From positions 1 through 64,000 of the forward strand of contig CAYFMP010000003.1 in assembly GCA_964344215.1 (NCBI GenBank): a stretch of 64,000 bases of DNA. Direction: 5' to 3'. The notes beneath the pieces were generated by a model. That model did not search any database. It saw only the letters and a list, made by a program, of their open reading frames with translations, and had not been told where the DNA came from. The position numbers and the translations under genes were made by a program. Positions 25,432 to 34,832 of this stretch are shown here, in pieces. This stretch comes from CAYFMP01 sp964344215 (lineage in GTDB: Bacteria > Pseudomonadota > Alphaproteobacteria > Rhodospirillales > Casp-alpha2). Numbering within the stretch: position 1 is the first letter of the stretch; every line of letters begins with the position of its first letter.

Positions 25432-25497
25432 CCCATGGAAATCCATAGTAATCCCATTGACGCCCAAAAATGCCCATGATATCCCATTAAAGCCCGG
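25432..25497 (+). promoter_or_regulatory. MraZ-box array and mra (dcw) promoter
   Basis: CCCAT-like pentamers (TGGG on the other strand) start at 25432, 25442, 25453, 25463, 25473, 25483 and 25493, i.e. every 10-11 bases on one DNA face. In established systems MraZ binds TGGG repeats spaced by five bases and represses mra. TTGACG (25457-25462) and TATCCC (25480-25485), 17 bases apart, lie inside the array, so bound MraZ would block the promoter directly. The array has about seven units, more than the three or four usually described. Confidence 0.8.
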
Positions 25498-25641
25498 TTC
25501 AAGGCTTGGCGGGACGGGTCGCAAGTGGCGGCTTTCCGGCACGAAAAGGACATGGGCAGGTGGGCGGGGAGCGGTAGTGCGAACCGTTTCTGGAAATCGT
25601 CGGCTGAAGCCGGCGGAAAGAGGGTTTCACTGGGGGCCATC

Positions 25642-26115
25642 ATGGCGCTGTTTGTTGGCAGGCACGTCAACAGGATCGACAAGAAGGGGCGGGTCTCCGT
25701 ACCGAAGCCGTTCCGCGCGGTCTTCCAGGGACGCGGCGAGACCCGCCTGTACGCCTACCCGCTGTTCAAGCACCGGGCGATCGAGGCCTGTGGCGAGGAC
25801 TTCATGACTCGCTTGAGCGCCAGCCTCGACGACCTCGACATGTTCTCCGACGAGCAGGACGACTTGGCCGCCATCGTTATGGAAAACGCGCACGCGCTGA
25901 GCTTCGACCCGGAAGGGCGAATCGTCCTGCCGAAGGAACTGACCGAGCACGCCGGCATCGTTGGGCAGGCGGTATTCGTCGGTCGCGGCGCCCGCATCCA
26001 GATTTGGGAGCCGAAGGCCTATGAGGCCAACCGCGCCGCCGCCTTCGAGCGCGCCCGGACGCGCGGCGCGACATTGCGCCTGCGGGCCGGTGGCGATGAC
26101 GGGGGCGACGAATGA
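25642..26115 (+). CDS. mraZ: Transcriptional regulator MraZ
   Basis: The 157-residue protein has the two AbrB-like swapped-hairpin repeats of MraZ: FVGRHVNRIDKKGRVSVPKPF (split here into residues 4-23) and a second at about 88-105 with FDPEGRIVLPKELTEHAG. The start at 25642 was chosen because the family begins directly with this motif; a frame open from 25525 is a leader. It autoregulates the division cluster through the boxes upstream. It overlaps rsmH as ATGA. Confidence 0.95.
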   Translation: MALFVGRHVNRIDKKGRVSVPKPFRAVFQGRGETRLYAYPLFKHRAIEACGEDFMTRLSASLDDLDMFSDEQDDLAAIVMENAHALSFDPEGRIVLPKELTEHAGIVGQAVFVGRGARIQIWEPKAYEANRAAAFERARTRGATLRLRAGGDDGGDE

Positions 26116-27074
26116 CGCCCGGCCCGGCCCCGCACTCCGGCCATACCCCGGTCATGGTCGCCGAAGTGGTGGCGGCGCTGGCGCCGCGAGACGGCGCCAC
26201 CTACGTCGATGCCACCTTCGGTGCCGGCGGCTATTCGGAAGCTCTGCTCAAGGCCGCCAACTGCGCCGTTTGGGGTATCGATCGCGATCCGCTGGCGCTC
26301 GGCCGCGGCGAGGAATTGGCGGGCCGCTATGCCGGCCGCCTGACCGTGCTCGGCGGACGTTACGGTGAGATGGCCGATCTGCTGACTGAAGTCGGCGTCG
26401 AGCGCATCGACGGCGTCGCCCTCGACCTCGGCGTTTCCTCCATGCAGATCGACGATCCGTCCCGCGGTTTCTCTTTCAAGGCCGACGGTCCGCTCGACAT
26501 GCGCATGAGCGCCAGCGGAACCAACGCTGCCGACGTCGTCAACGAACTTGCCGAAAAGGAGTTGGCCGACATCATCTATCGCTACGGCGAAGAGCGCGCG
26601 TCGCGGCGGATTGCCAAGGCCATCGTCGAACAGCGGACGCAGACGCCGATCACGAGGACCGGCCAACTGGCCGAGCTGATCCGCCGGGTGGTGGCCAGGT
26701 CGAAGGACGGCATCGACCCGGCGACCCGGACCTTCCAAGCGTTGCGGATTTATGTCAACGACGAGATCGGCGAACTGGAGCGGGGTCTGCACGCCGCCGA
26801 GGCGTTGCTGGTTCCGGGCGGGCGGTTGGCGGTGGTGTCGTTCCATTCCCTGGAAGACCGCCGGGTCAAGGAATTCCTGAAGGCCCGGTCCGGAACCGGG
26901 CCGCGGCCGTCGCGCCATCGGCCGGCGCCGGACGCAGCGGCACCGACGTTCAGGCTGTTGGGGCGCGGTGTCACCAAGCCGGGCGCAGCCGAGGTCGAAT
27001 CGAACCCGCGGGCCCGTTCGGCCCGCTTGCGGGCGGCGGAGCGGACGGCGGCGCCGGCCCGCCGGGCGGCCTGA
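26112..27074 (+). CDS. rsmH: 16S rRNA (cytosine(1402)-N4)-methyltransferase
   Basis: The 320-residue protein begins HSGHTPVMVAEVVAAL and has the SAM-binding segment YVDATFGAGGYSEALL, then ALDLGVSSMQIDDPSRGFSF and VSFHSLEDRRVKEF, all typical of RsmH (MraW). It methylates N4 of C1402 in the decoding centre. Its start overlaps the mraZ stop. Confidence 0.97.
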   Translation: MTPGPAPHSGHTPVMVAEVVAALAPRDGATYVDATFGAGGYSEALLKAANCAVWGIDRDPLALGRGEELAGRYAGRLTVLGGRYGEMADLLTEVGVERIDGVALDLGVSSMQIDDPSRGFSFKADGPLDMRMSASGTNAADVVNELAEKELADIIYRYGEERASRRIAKAIVEQRTQTPITRTGQLAELIRRVVARSKDGIDPATRTFQALRIYVNDEIGELERGLHAAEALLVPGGRLAVVSFHSLEDRRVKEFLKARSGTGPRPSRHRPAPDAAAPTFRLLGRGVTKPGAAEVESNPRARSARLRAAERTAAPARRAA

Positions 27075-27086
27075 GGGGAGGAGCCG

Positions 27087-27437
27087 ATGGCCCGCCAAAC
27101 CACGCTCCTGTTCGCGCTGATGGCGGTCGGCATCAGCCTCACCCTGTTCCTGGTCAAGTACCGGGTGCAGGACCTGGAAGACCAGTTGCTGTCAATCGAA
27201 CGCACAGTCGCCGAAGACCGCCAGGCGATCCACGTGCTGAACGCCGAATGGAGCCATCTCAATGAACCGAACCGCCTGCGCGACCTGGCCGAACGTCACC
27301 TAGGGCTGGTGCCGCTCAAAACCGGCCAGATCGCGACGCCGTTCGGCCTCGACGGCTTGTTGACGGCACCCGGCAGCCGCGAGGAGACGCCCCATGCCGT
27401 CCTCCGCCCGACCGCCACAGCGGGAGGATCGCCGTGA
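27087..27437 (+). CDS. ftsL: Cell division protein FtsL
   Basis: The 116-residue bitopic protein has a short cytoplasmic N-terminus, one membrane helix (TLLFALMAVGISLTLFLV) and a coiled coil (VQDLEDQLLSIERTVAEDRQ) in the periplasm, then the conserved WSHLNEPNRLRDLAERHLGL. It links FtsB/FtsQ to FtsI/FtsW. GAGGGGAGGAG gives a strong ribosome site; the stop overlaps ftsI as GTGA. Confidence 0.92.
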   Translation: MARQTTLLFALMAVGISLTLFLVKYRVQDLEDQLLSIERTVAEDRQAIHVLNAEWSHLNEPNRLRDLAERHLGLVPLKTGQIATPFGLDGLLTAPGSREETPHAVLRPTATAGGSP

Positions 27438-29353
27438 GCAAGCACCCGGCCCGCAAACTCGAACCCGCCCGCCGCCTCGACGGCGTACGCAAGAGCGCCC
27501 TGGAGACCAGTCGCAACCGACTGCTGGTGACCGGCGCCGTTCTGACCATCGCTTTTGCGGTGATCGTCGGCCGATTGGTCGACCTCACTGTGTTCAAAGG
27601 GGCCGAGCCTCCGGTCGCCGGCGATACGTCGGCCGCCGGCCAGTTCGTCGAACGCGGCAATATCGTCGACCGCAACGGTTTGATCCTGGCGACCAGCCTG
27701 CCGACGGTGTCGCTGTATGCCGACCCCAGGGGCGTGCTCGACGCGGACGAGACCGCCGCCAAGCTGATCGGCGTTCTTTCCGATCTCGACCGCGCCGAAA
27801 CCCTTGTCAAGCTTCGCTCGAAGGGTCGATTCGTATGGCTGGCCCGCAACTTGACGCCGCAGCAGCACTACCGGATCAATCGCTTGGGCCTTCCCGGCAT
27901 CGGCTTTCAGAGAAGCGAACGGCGCGTCTATCCACATGGCCGCCTGGTTTCCCACGTGCTCGGCATCACCGACGTCGACGGCCGTGGATTGACCGGCGTC
28001 GAGCGGCAGTTCGACCGCACCTTGAGAGCCGGCGGCGATCCCCTGCGGCTGTCCATCGACCTCCGTATCCAGTCGCTGTTGCGCGAGGAACTGGCCGGGG
28101 CGGTCGGTGAGTTCAGGGCGATCGGCGGCGCCGCCCTGGTGCTCGACGTCAATACCGGCGAGATCGTCGCCATGGTCTCGTTGCCCGATTTCGATCCCAA
28201 CACGCCGAGCCGCATCGGCGGCGAGGCCGGTTTCAACCGGGCCACCAAGGGGGTCTACGAGATGGGCTCCACGTTCAAGTTGTTTACCGCGGCGATGGCG
28301 CTCGATTCCGGCGCCGTCGATCTCAGGGGCGGCTATGACGCCTCGAAACCGATTCGCGTCGCACGTTTCACCATCAACGACTTCCACGCCAAGAACCGGT
28401 GGTTGTCGATTCCCGAAATCATCGTTTATTCCTCGAATATCGGCGCCGCCAAGATGGCCATGGACGTCGGTACGGAACGCCAGCGCGCCTATCTCGACCG
28501 ATTCGGTCTCTTAACCCCGACGGCGGTCGAGTTGCCGGAGGTCGGGGCGCCGTTGACACCGACGACGTGGCGGCCGGTCAACACCATGACCATTTCCTAC
28601 GGCCACGGGATCGCGGTGTCGCCGCTACAACTGGCCAGCGGTGTCGCCACCCTGGTCAACGGCGGCATCCACCGGCCGGCGACACTGATCTTCAGGAACG
28701 GTCTGCCGGTCGCCGGCAAGCAGGCGGTGTCGCGCCAAACGTCGGCACAGATGCGCGGCCTGATGCGCCTCGTCGTCGACCGCGGCACCGGTCGCAAGGC
28801 CGATACGCCGGGTTATCTGGTCGGCGGCAAGACCGGTACCGCCGACAAGCAATCGGGTTCCGGCTATTCGGACAACGACAAGATTTCGTCCTTCGTCGGC
28901 GTCTTCCCGATCGACGATCCGCGCTACCTGGTGTTGGTCCTGGTCGACGAGCCGGTCGGCAACGAACGCACCTTCAATTACGCGACCGGCGGCTGGGTGG
29001 CGGCGCCGGTGGTCGGGCGGGTTGTCGAACGGATGGCGCCGATGGTCGGGATCGCGCCCGACCTCGATGCCGAGTTCGCTACTCCGGTCCTGCCAAACAT
29101 CGGCAAGAAAGCGCAGGCGAGCAAGCAGGCCACGGCCAGGTCCGACCTCAGGGTGCCGGCGATGCGCCAACACCGCACCACCGCCTTGGCGCCGGTGGTG
29201 AAGGCGAAAGCCGACGCCGCCAAGGCGGCCGAGGAGAATTTGATTCTGAGGACGCGCCAGGCCCTGGCCGGCGCCCTGCAGATCCACGGAGATCGTGCCC
29301 GGGTATTGAAGGCGGTGCGGGCGGCGCTGGAGCCGGAACTTGCGGCTCAGTGA
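27434..29353 (+). CDS. ftsI: Penicillin-binding protein FtsI (PBP3)
   Basis: The 639-residue transpeptidase starts at a GTG sharing GTGA with ftsL. It has one N-terminal membrane helix (LLVTGAVLTIAFAVIVGRLV), a pedestal domain and the penicillin-binding domain with Ser279 in STFK, Ser333-Ser-Asn335 and Lys466 in KTGT. About 90 residues after the catalytic domain form an Ala/Lys-rich tail (KKAQASKQATAR...), longer than in E. coli. It makes septal peptidoglycan with FtsW. Confidence 0.96.
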   Translation: MSKHPARKLEPARRLDGVRKSALETSRNRLLVTGAVLTIAFAVIVGRLVDLTVFKGAEPPVAGDTSAAGQFVERGNIVDRNGLILATSLPTVSLYADPRGVLDADETAAKLIGVLSDLDRAETLVKLRSKGRFVWLARNLTPQQHYRINRLGLPGIGFQRSERRVYPHGRLVSHVLGITDVDGRGLTGVERQFDRTLRAGGDPLRLSIDLRIQSLLREELAGAVGEFRAIGGAALVLDVNTGEIVAMVSLPDFDPNTPSRIGGEAGFNRATKGVYEMGSTFKLFTAAMALDSGAVDLRGGYDASKPIRVARFTINDFHAKNRWLSIPEIIVYSSNIGAAKMAMDVGTERQRAYLDRFGLLTPTAVELPEVGAPLTPTTWRPVNTMTISYGHGIAVSPLQLASGVATLVNGGIHRPATLIFRNGLPVAGKQAVSRQTSAQMRGLMRLVVDRGTGRKADTPGYLVGGKTGTADKQSGSGYSDNDKISSFVGVFPIDDPRYLVLVLVDEPVGNERTFNYATGGWVAAPVVGRVVERMAPMVGIAPDLDAEFATPVLPNIGKKAQASKQATARSDLRVPAMRQHRTTALAPVVKAKADAAKAAEENLILRTRQALAGALQIHGDRARVLKAVRAALEPELAAQ

Positions 29354-30830
29354 TGTCATGGATGGGAACCACGGTGTAGTGATTGACAGCGGGCTCATCG
29401 GCGATCGGGAAATTACCGGGCTCACCTGCGATTCTCGGCGGGTCGAGCCCGGTTTTCTTTTCGCCGCCTTGCCCGGCAGTCGGGCCGACGGCCGCGCCTT
29501 CATCGCCGACGCCCTCGAACGCGGCGCCGCCGCCGTTCTCGCTCCGCCCGGAACCGAACTCGAGAACGAAGCCGGAGTGCCGCTGATCACCGACCACAAC
29601 CCGCGCCGCCAGTACGCCTTGATGGCGGCTCGTTTCTTTGCCGAGCAGCCGGCCACCGTGGCCGCCGTCACCGGCACCAACGGCAAGACCTCGGTCGTCA
29701 CCTTTCTCGGCCAGTTGTGGGCGAAACTCGGCCTTCACGCCGCCAGCGCCGGCACCCTCGGCATCGCCACCTACGGGTTCGCCGCCGGCGACACGCCGAG
29801 GCTCGAACACCAGATCGCACTGACCACGCCCGATTCCGTCGACCTTCACCGCAGCCTTTCCGAACTGGCGGCCTCGGGTGTCGAGCGGCTGGCCATGGAA
29901 GCCTCCAGCCACGGCCTCGAACAATACCGCCTCGACGGCGTCCGGGTCGCGGCCGCCGCCTTCACCAACTTAAGCCGCGACCACCTCGATTACCACGGCA
30001 CCATGGAGGAGTACCTTAGAGCCAAGGTACGTTTGTTCTCCGATATACTGGCCGGTGACGGCACCGCGGTGGTCAACGCCGACGCGCCCTATTCGGACGC
30101 CATTCGTAGCGCCGCGCGAAGCCGCGGCCACCGCATCCTCGATTACGGAACGGAAGCCTCCGACGTTCGGCTCTGCGCAACGGAAACCAAGCCGGACGGC
30201 CAAGTCCTCGACCTCCAGGTAATGGGCGAGCCGGTCCAGGTGGGCCTAGCGCTATTGGGCGGGTTCCAGGCCGACAACGCGCTGTGCGCGCTGGCCCTGG
30301 CCGTCGCCTGTGGCGACGATCCGCTCGAGGCGGCACGGGCTCTGGAACACCTCGAAGGGGCGCCGGGCCGCGTCCAGGCCGCCGGCCGCCATCCCAACGG
30401 CGCCGGCATCTACGTCGACTACGCCCACACGCCGGATGCCCTGGCCAGCATCCTGAAAGCGCTCCGCCCCCACACCCAGGGCCGCCTGCACGTGGTGTTC
30501 GGGTGCGGCGGCGACCGCGATCCGGGCAAACGCCCCGAGATGGGCGACGTCGCCTGCCGGCACGCCGACGAGGTCATCGTCACCGACGACAACCCGCGCA
30601 CCGAGGATGCGGCCGCCATTCGCGCCCAGGTGCTGGCCGCCTGTCCGGGCGCCCGGGAGTTCGACGATCGCGCCGCCGCCATCGCCGCCGCCGTCGCCGA
30701 CTTGCAATCGGACGACATCCTGATCGTCGCCGGCAAGGGTCACGAACGCGGCCAAATCGTCGGCGACGAGATCCGCCCCTTCGACGACAGCGAGGTGGTG
30801 GCGGATGTCCTCAAGGGGTTGGAACGATGA
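29340..30830 (+). CDS. murE: UDP-MurNAc-L-Ala-D-Glu:meso-DAP ligase
   Basis: The 496-residue ligase starts at a TTG that overlaps ftsI by 14 bases; GGAG lies 8 bases upstream and MRLSDVM fits the family, while ATG 29358 is a weaker choice. It has the ATP motif VTGTNGKTSVV and the DDNPRTED motif that marks meso-diaminopimelate specificity, so the cell wall should be DAP type. It overlaps murF as ATGA. Confidence 0.96.
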   Translation: MRLSDVMDGNHGVVIDSGLIGDREITGLTCDSRRVEPGFLFAALPGSRADGRAFIADALERGAAAVLAPPGTELENEAGVPLITDHNPRRQYALMAARFFAEQPATVAAVTGTNGKTSVVTFLGQLWAKLGLHAASAGTLGIATYGFAAGDTPRLEHQIALTTPDSVDLHRSLSELAASGVERLAMEASSHGLEQYRLDGVRVAAAAFTNLSRDHLDYHGTMEEYLRAKVRLFSDILAGDGTAVVNADAPYSDAIRSAARSRGHRILDYGTEASDVRLCATETKPDGQVLDLQVMGEPVQVGLALLGGFQADNALCALALAVACGDDPLEAARALEHLEGAPGRVQAAGRHPNGAGIYVDYAHTPDALASILKALRPHTQGRLHVVFGCGGDRDPGKRPEMGDVACRHADEVIVTDDNPRTEDAAAIRAQVLAACPGAREFDDRAAAIAAAVADLQSDDILIVAGKGHERGQIVGDEIRPFDDSEVVADVLKGLER

Positions 30831-32275
30831 CCAGGGCCGCCAGAGCCATGCTGTGGACCGCCGCCGAAGCCGCCGCCGCCACCGGCGGGCGGACCGACGG
30901 CGAATGGTGGGCCGGAGGCGTTTCGATCGACAGCCGAACGATCGAGTCCGGAGATCTTTTCGTCGCCCTGCAAGGCCCCACGTTCGACGGTCACGATTAT
31001 GTGGTCGATGCCTTCGACCAAGGCGCGGCCGCGGCCGTTGTCCATCGACCGGTTACCGGACTTGGGGACGCCACGCGGATGCTGGCGGTCGCCGACACGA
31101 TGGCGGCCCTGCAAGGGCTGGCCACCTATGCGCGGAAGCGGACGGCGGCCCGTATCGCCGCCGTCACCGGCAGTGTCGGCAAGACCGGCACCAAGGAGTT
31201 CCTGCGCCTGTGCTTGGAACCGCAAGGCCGGGTCTCGGCCAGCCATGGAAACCTCAACAACCAATGGGGATTGCCGTTGAGCCTGGCCCGCATGCCGGCC
31301 GAGACCGATTTCGGTGTGTTCGAGTTGGGCATGAACCGCCCTGGCGAGATCGAGCCGCTGTCACGCCTGAGCCGACCCCACGCCGCCCTTGTCACCACCG
31401 TCGAACCGGCCCACACCGAGTTCTTCGAATCGCTCGACCGAATCGCCGACGCCAAGGCCGAGATTTTCACCGGCGTCGAAGCCGGCGGCACCGCCATCCT
31501 CAACCTCGACAACACCTACTTCGAACGGTTGGAGGCGGCAGCGCGACGGGCCGGCATCGAAAACGTCCTCAGTTTCGGGGTCGACGATGCCGCCTGGGCC
31601 CGACTGGTGGCGGTCCAGTTGGACGGCGACGGCAGCCGGATCGAGGCCGAGATCGGCGGCCGCAGGATCGAGTTTCGGATCGGCGTTCCTGGCCGCCATT
31701 GGGTGATCAACGCTCTCGGCATGCTCGCCACCGTCGAAGCTCTGGGCGCCGACTGCGAACGGGCGGCGGCGGAACTTGCGCATGTGCGCGGGCTTGCCGG
31801 TCGAGGCGCGCAACAGGAGATCGCCATAGCCGGCGACTCCTTCGTGCTGATCGACGAGAGCTACAACGCCAGCCCGGCCTCGATGGCTGCCGCCGTCGCC
31901 GTTCTCGGCCACGCCCGGCCGCGGAAAGGCGGGCGGCGCATTGCCGTGCTCGGCGACATGCTGGAGTTGGGCGCGCAGTCGGAGGCCTTGCATGCCGGCC
32001 TTGTCGACCCGCTGATCGACGCCCGGGTCGATCTCGCGTTCACCGCAGGCCAGTACATGGCGGCTCTGTGGGAGCGTTTGCCCGCCGCCATGCGTGGCGG
32101 TCACGCCAGCACCGCCCAGAAACTGGTGCCGTTGGTCCAGGCCGCGGTTCAGCCGGGCGACATCGTCATGATCAAGGGCTCGTTGGGCAGCCGCACGAGC
32201 CTGATCGTCGATGCCCTATTCGAACTGGAGCACGCCGCCGCCAATGCGCCGCCGCGTGCGGTCAACGGGGAGTAG
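30827..32275 (+). CDS. murF: UDP-MurNAc-tripeptide:D-Ala-D-Ala ligase
   Basis: The 482-residue Mur ligase has the P-loop VTGSVGKTGTKEFL, the HGNLNNQWGLPLSLARMP block, ELGMNRPGEIEPL and DESYNASPASM. It adds D-Ala-D-Ala to the precursor in the cytoplasm. The start at 30827 shares ATGA with murE; a frame open from 30284 is a shadow of murE. Confidence 0.96.
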   Translation: MTRAARAMLWTAAEAAAATGGRTDGEWWAGGVSIDSRTIESGDLFVALQGPTFDGHDYVVDAFDQGAAAAVVHRPVTGLGDATRMLAVADTMAALQGLATYARKRTAARIAAVTGSVGKTGTKEFLRLCLEPQGRVSASHGNLNNQWGLPLSLARMPAETDFGVFELGMNRPGEIEPLSRLSRPHAALVTTVEPAHTEFFESLDRIADAKAEIFTGVEAGGTAILNLDNTYFERLEAAARRAGIENVLSFGVDDAAWARLVAVQLDGDGSRIEAEIGGRRIEFRIGVPGRHWVINALGMLATVEALGADCERAAAELAHVRGLAGRGAQQEIAIAGDSFVLIDESYNASPASMAAAVAVLGHARPRKGGRRIAVLGDMLELGAQSEALHAGLVDPLIDARVDLAFTAGQYMAALWERLPAAMRGGHASTAQKLVPLVQAAVQPGDIVMIKGSLGSRTSLIVDALFELEHAAANAPPRAVNGE

Positions 32276-32284
32276 GGGGCGGAG

Positions 32285-33373
32285 ATGCTGTATCACATTC
32301 TGTTCCCGCTGGCCGATCAGTTCACGGCCCTCAACGTCTTCCGGTACCTCACCTTCCGTACGGGCGGCGCCATGATCACGGCGCTGATCGTCAGCTTCCT
32401 GATCGGCCCGGTGCTGATCAACCTGTTGAAAACGCGCCAGCGGGGCGGCCAGCCGATCCGCAGCGACGGTCCCGAGGGCCACTTGTTGACCAAACAGGGT
32501 ACGCCGACCATGGGCGGCTTCATGATCCTGCTGGCGATGACCCTGGCCACCCTGTTGTGGGCCGATCTCACCAACGGATATGTGTGGGCCGTGCTCGGCG
32601 TCACCATCGCCTTCGGCATGATCGGCTTCATGGACGACTATATGAAAATCTCCGAACGCGACAGCCGCGGCCTTCCGGCCAAGCTCAAGCTGGTCATGCA
32701 GGCCGCCATCGCTGCCGTCGCCGTCTTCTGGATCATCGACCACCTGCCGCCCGGCCTGGCGACGACGCTGGCTGTGCCGTTCTTCAAGAACGTGCTTCTC
32801 AACCTGGGCTGGATGTTCGTCGTCCTCGCCGTGTTCGTCATCGTCGGCGCGTCGAATGCGGTCAACCTGACCGACGGCCTCGACGGCCTGGCCATCGTCC
32901 CGGTGATGATCGCGGCCGGCGTTTTCGCGCTGATTGCGTATCTGGTCGGCAACACGGTGTTCTCCACCTATCTGCAACTCCACTACGTGCCGGGCAGCGG
33001 TGAGTTGGCCGTGTTCTGCGGCGCCCTGGTCGGCGGCGGCCTTGGCTTCCTGTGGTTCAACGCGCCGCCGGCCAAGGTGTTCATGGGGGATACGGGATCG
33101 CTGTCGCTGGGCGGCGCGCTCGGCACCGTCAGCGTCGTCACCAAGCACGAACTGGTGCTGGCCATCGTCGGCGGCCTGTTCGTTCTGGAGACCGTTTCGG
33201 TCATTGTTCAGGTGGTGTCGTTCAAGTTGACCGGCCGCCGCGTCTTCGCCATGGCGCCGCTGCACCATCACTTCGAGAAGAAGGGGTGGGCCGAAAGCAC
33301 CATTGTCATCCGGTTCTGGGTTATCGCCTCGATCCTGGCCCTGGCCGGCCTTTCCACCCTGAAGCTGAGATGA
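32285..33373 (+). CDS. mraY: Phospho-MurNAc-pentapeptide transferase MraY
   Basis: The 362-residue membrane enzyme has about ten helices and the MraY motifs: RSDGPEGHLLTKQGTPTMGG, MIGFMDDYMK, NLTDGLDGLA, KVFMGDTGSLSLGG and APLHHHFEKKGW. It transfers phospho-MurNAc-pentapeptide to undecaprenyl phosphate, making lipid I. It lies 9 bases after murF. Confidence 0.97.
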   Translation: MLYHILFPLADQFTALNVFRYLTFRTGGAMITALIVSFLIGPVLINLLKTRQRGGQPIRSDGPEGHLLTKQGTPTMGGFMILLAMTLATLLWADLTNGYVWAVLGVTIAFGMIGFMDDYMKISERDSRGLPAKLKLVMQAAIAAVAVFWIIDHLPPGLATTLAVPFFKNVLLNLGWMFVVLAVFVIVGASNAVNLTDGLDGLAIVPVMIAAGVFALIAYLVGNTVFSTYLQLHYVPGSGELAVFCGALVGGGLGFLWFNAPPAKVFMGDTGSLSLGGALGTVSVVTKHELVLAIVGGLFVLETVSVIVQVVSFKLTGRRVFAMAPLHHHFEKKGWAESTIVIRFWVIASILALAGLSTLKLR

Positions 33374-33380
33374 GACCGGC

Positions 33381-34832
33381 ATGATCGACGTTTTCGCATT
33401 CGCCCATCTGCCGGTCGCCGTCTTTGGACTGGGTCGCTCCGGCCTGGCCGCGGCCAGGGCGCTGGACGCCAGCGAGGCCGAGGTCTGGGCCTGGGATGAC
33501 GACGCCGGGGCCAGGGAACGGGCGGCGGACGAAGGCGTCAATCTGGTCGACCTCTACGGCTGCGACTGGTCGGAACTGACGACCCTGGTGTTGAGCCCCG
33601 GTATCCCGCTGCACCACCCCCAGCCGCATCCCCTCGTCGACAAGGCCAAAGCGGCTGGTAGCGAGGTGATCGGAGATATCGAACTGCTGGCCCGCTCGCA
33701 GCGTGAGGCCAACTACATCGGTGTCACCGGCACCAACGGCAAGTCGACGACGACGGCGTTGCTCGGCCACATCATGCAGGTGTCGGGCCGCGAGGCCGAG
33801 GTCGGTGGCAACCTCGGCGTGCCCGCCCTCGAACTCGAGCCGCTCGGCGAAGGCGGCGCCTACGTCCTCGAGATGTCCTCCTATCAGCTCGAATTGACTG
33901 TATCGATCACCTTCGACGTGGCGGTGCTCCTGAATTTGAGCGCCGACCATCTGGACCGCCACGGCGACATGGACGGCTACATCTCGGCCAAGAAGTGGAT
34001 CTTCCACCGCCAAACCAAACCGCGGACCGCGGTGGTCGGCATCGACGACGACTTCTGCCGGGCCATCTACGAGGAACTGAAGGCAGCCGACGAGCAGACG
34101 GTGATCCCCATATCCGGCTCCGAGAGGGTTCGCGGCGGGGTCTATGTCTCGGCCGGCATCCTCCTCGACGATACCGAAGGCCTTGAGACGCCGGTCTGCG
34201 AGGTCAACGCCATCGCCAGCCTGCCCGGCGTCCACAACGCCCAGAATGCCGCCGCCGCCTATGCCGCCGCCAAGGCGGCCGGCGTCCAGCCGCACGCCAT
34301 CATGGCCTGCCTGCAAAGCTATCCCGGCCTGGTTCACCGCCAGGAGCCGCTCGCCCTTGTCGACGGCGTCGGTTTCGTCAACGACAGCAAGGCAACCAAC
34401 GCCGAGGCCGCGGCCCGGGCGCTGGCCTGTTACGACATCGTCTACTGGATTGCCGGCGGCCGCCCGAAGGAAGGCGGTCTCGGCGCCGTCGAGCCGTACC
34501 TGGAGCGTATTCGTCACGCCTATCTGATCGGCGAAGCGGCACTTGAACTCGGCCAGTTCCTGGACGGACGCGTGCCTTTCACCATCTCAGGCGAGCTCGC
34601 CGAGGCCACCCGCCAGGCGTTCGACCAGGCCAGAGCGGATCAGGCTCCGGAGCCGGTCGTTCTGCTGTCGCCGGCCTGCGCGTCGTTCGATCAATTTGCC
34701 GATTTCGAGGACCGCGGCGACGCCTTTCGCGAGTTGGTCGAGGAATTGCCAGGCGAACACCTCGATCCGTTCGAGGTGCCGGGTGCGTTTCCCGGATCCG
34801 GTTCCGGACTGAACGGCGGGGAGGCGGCGTAA
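33381..34832 (+). CDS. murD: UDP-MurNAc-L-alanine:D-glutamate ligase
   Basis: The 483-residue protein has the N-terminal UDP-binding fold (VFGLGRSGLAAARAL), the P-loop VTGTNGKSTTTALL, NLSADHLDRHGDM and the C-terminal FVNDSKATNAEAAARAL. It adds D-Glu to UDP-MurNAc-L-Ala. Stop and next start overlap as TAATG. Confidence 0.96.
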   Translation: MIDVFAFAHLPVAVFGLGRSGLAAARALDASEAEVWAWDDDAGARERAADEGVNLVDLYGCDWSELTTLVLSPGIPLHHPQPHPLVDKAKAAGSEVIGDIELLARSQREANYIGVTGTNGKSTTTALLGHIMQVSGREAEVGGNLGVPALELEPLGEGGAYVLEMSSYQLELTVSITFDVAVLLNLSADHLDRHGDMDGYISAKKWIFHRQTKPRTAVVGIDDDFCRAIYEELKAADEQTVIPISGSERVRGGVYVSAGILLDDTEGLETPVCEVNAIASLPGVHNAQNAAAAYAAAKAAGVQPHAIMACLQSYPGLVHRQEPLALVDGVGFVNDSKATNAEAAARALACYDIVYWIAGGRPKEGGLGAVEPYLERIRHAYLIGEAALELGQFLDGRVPFTISGELAEATRQAFDQARADQAPEPVVLLSPACASFDQFADFEDRGDAFRELVEELPGEHLDPFEVPGAFPGSGSGLNGGEAA

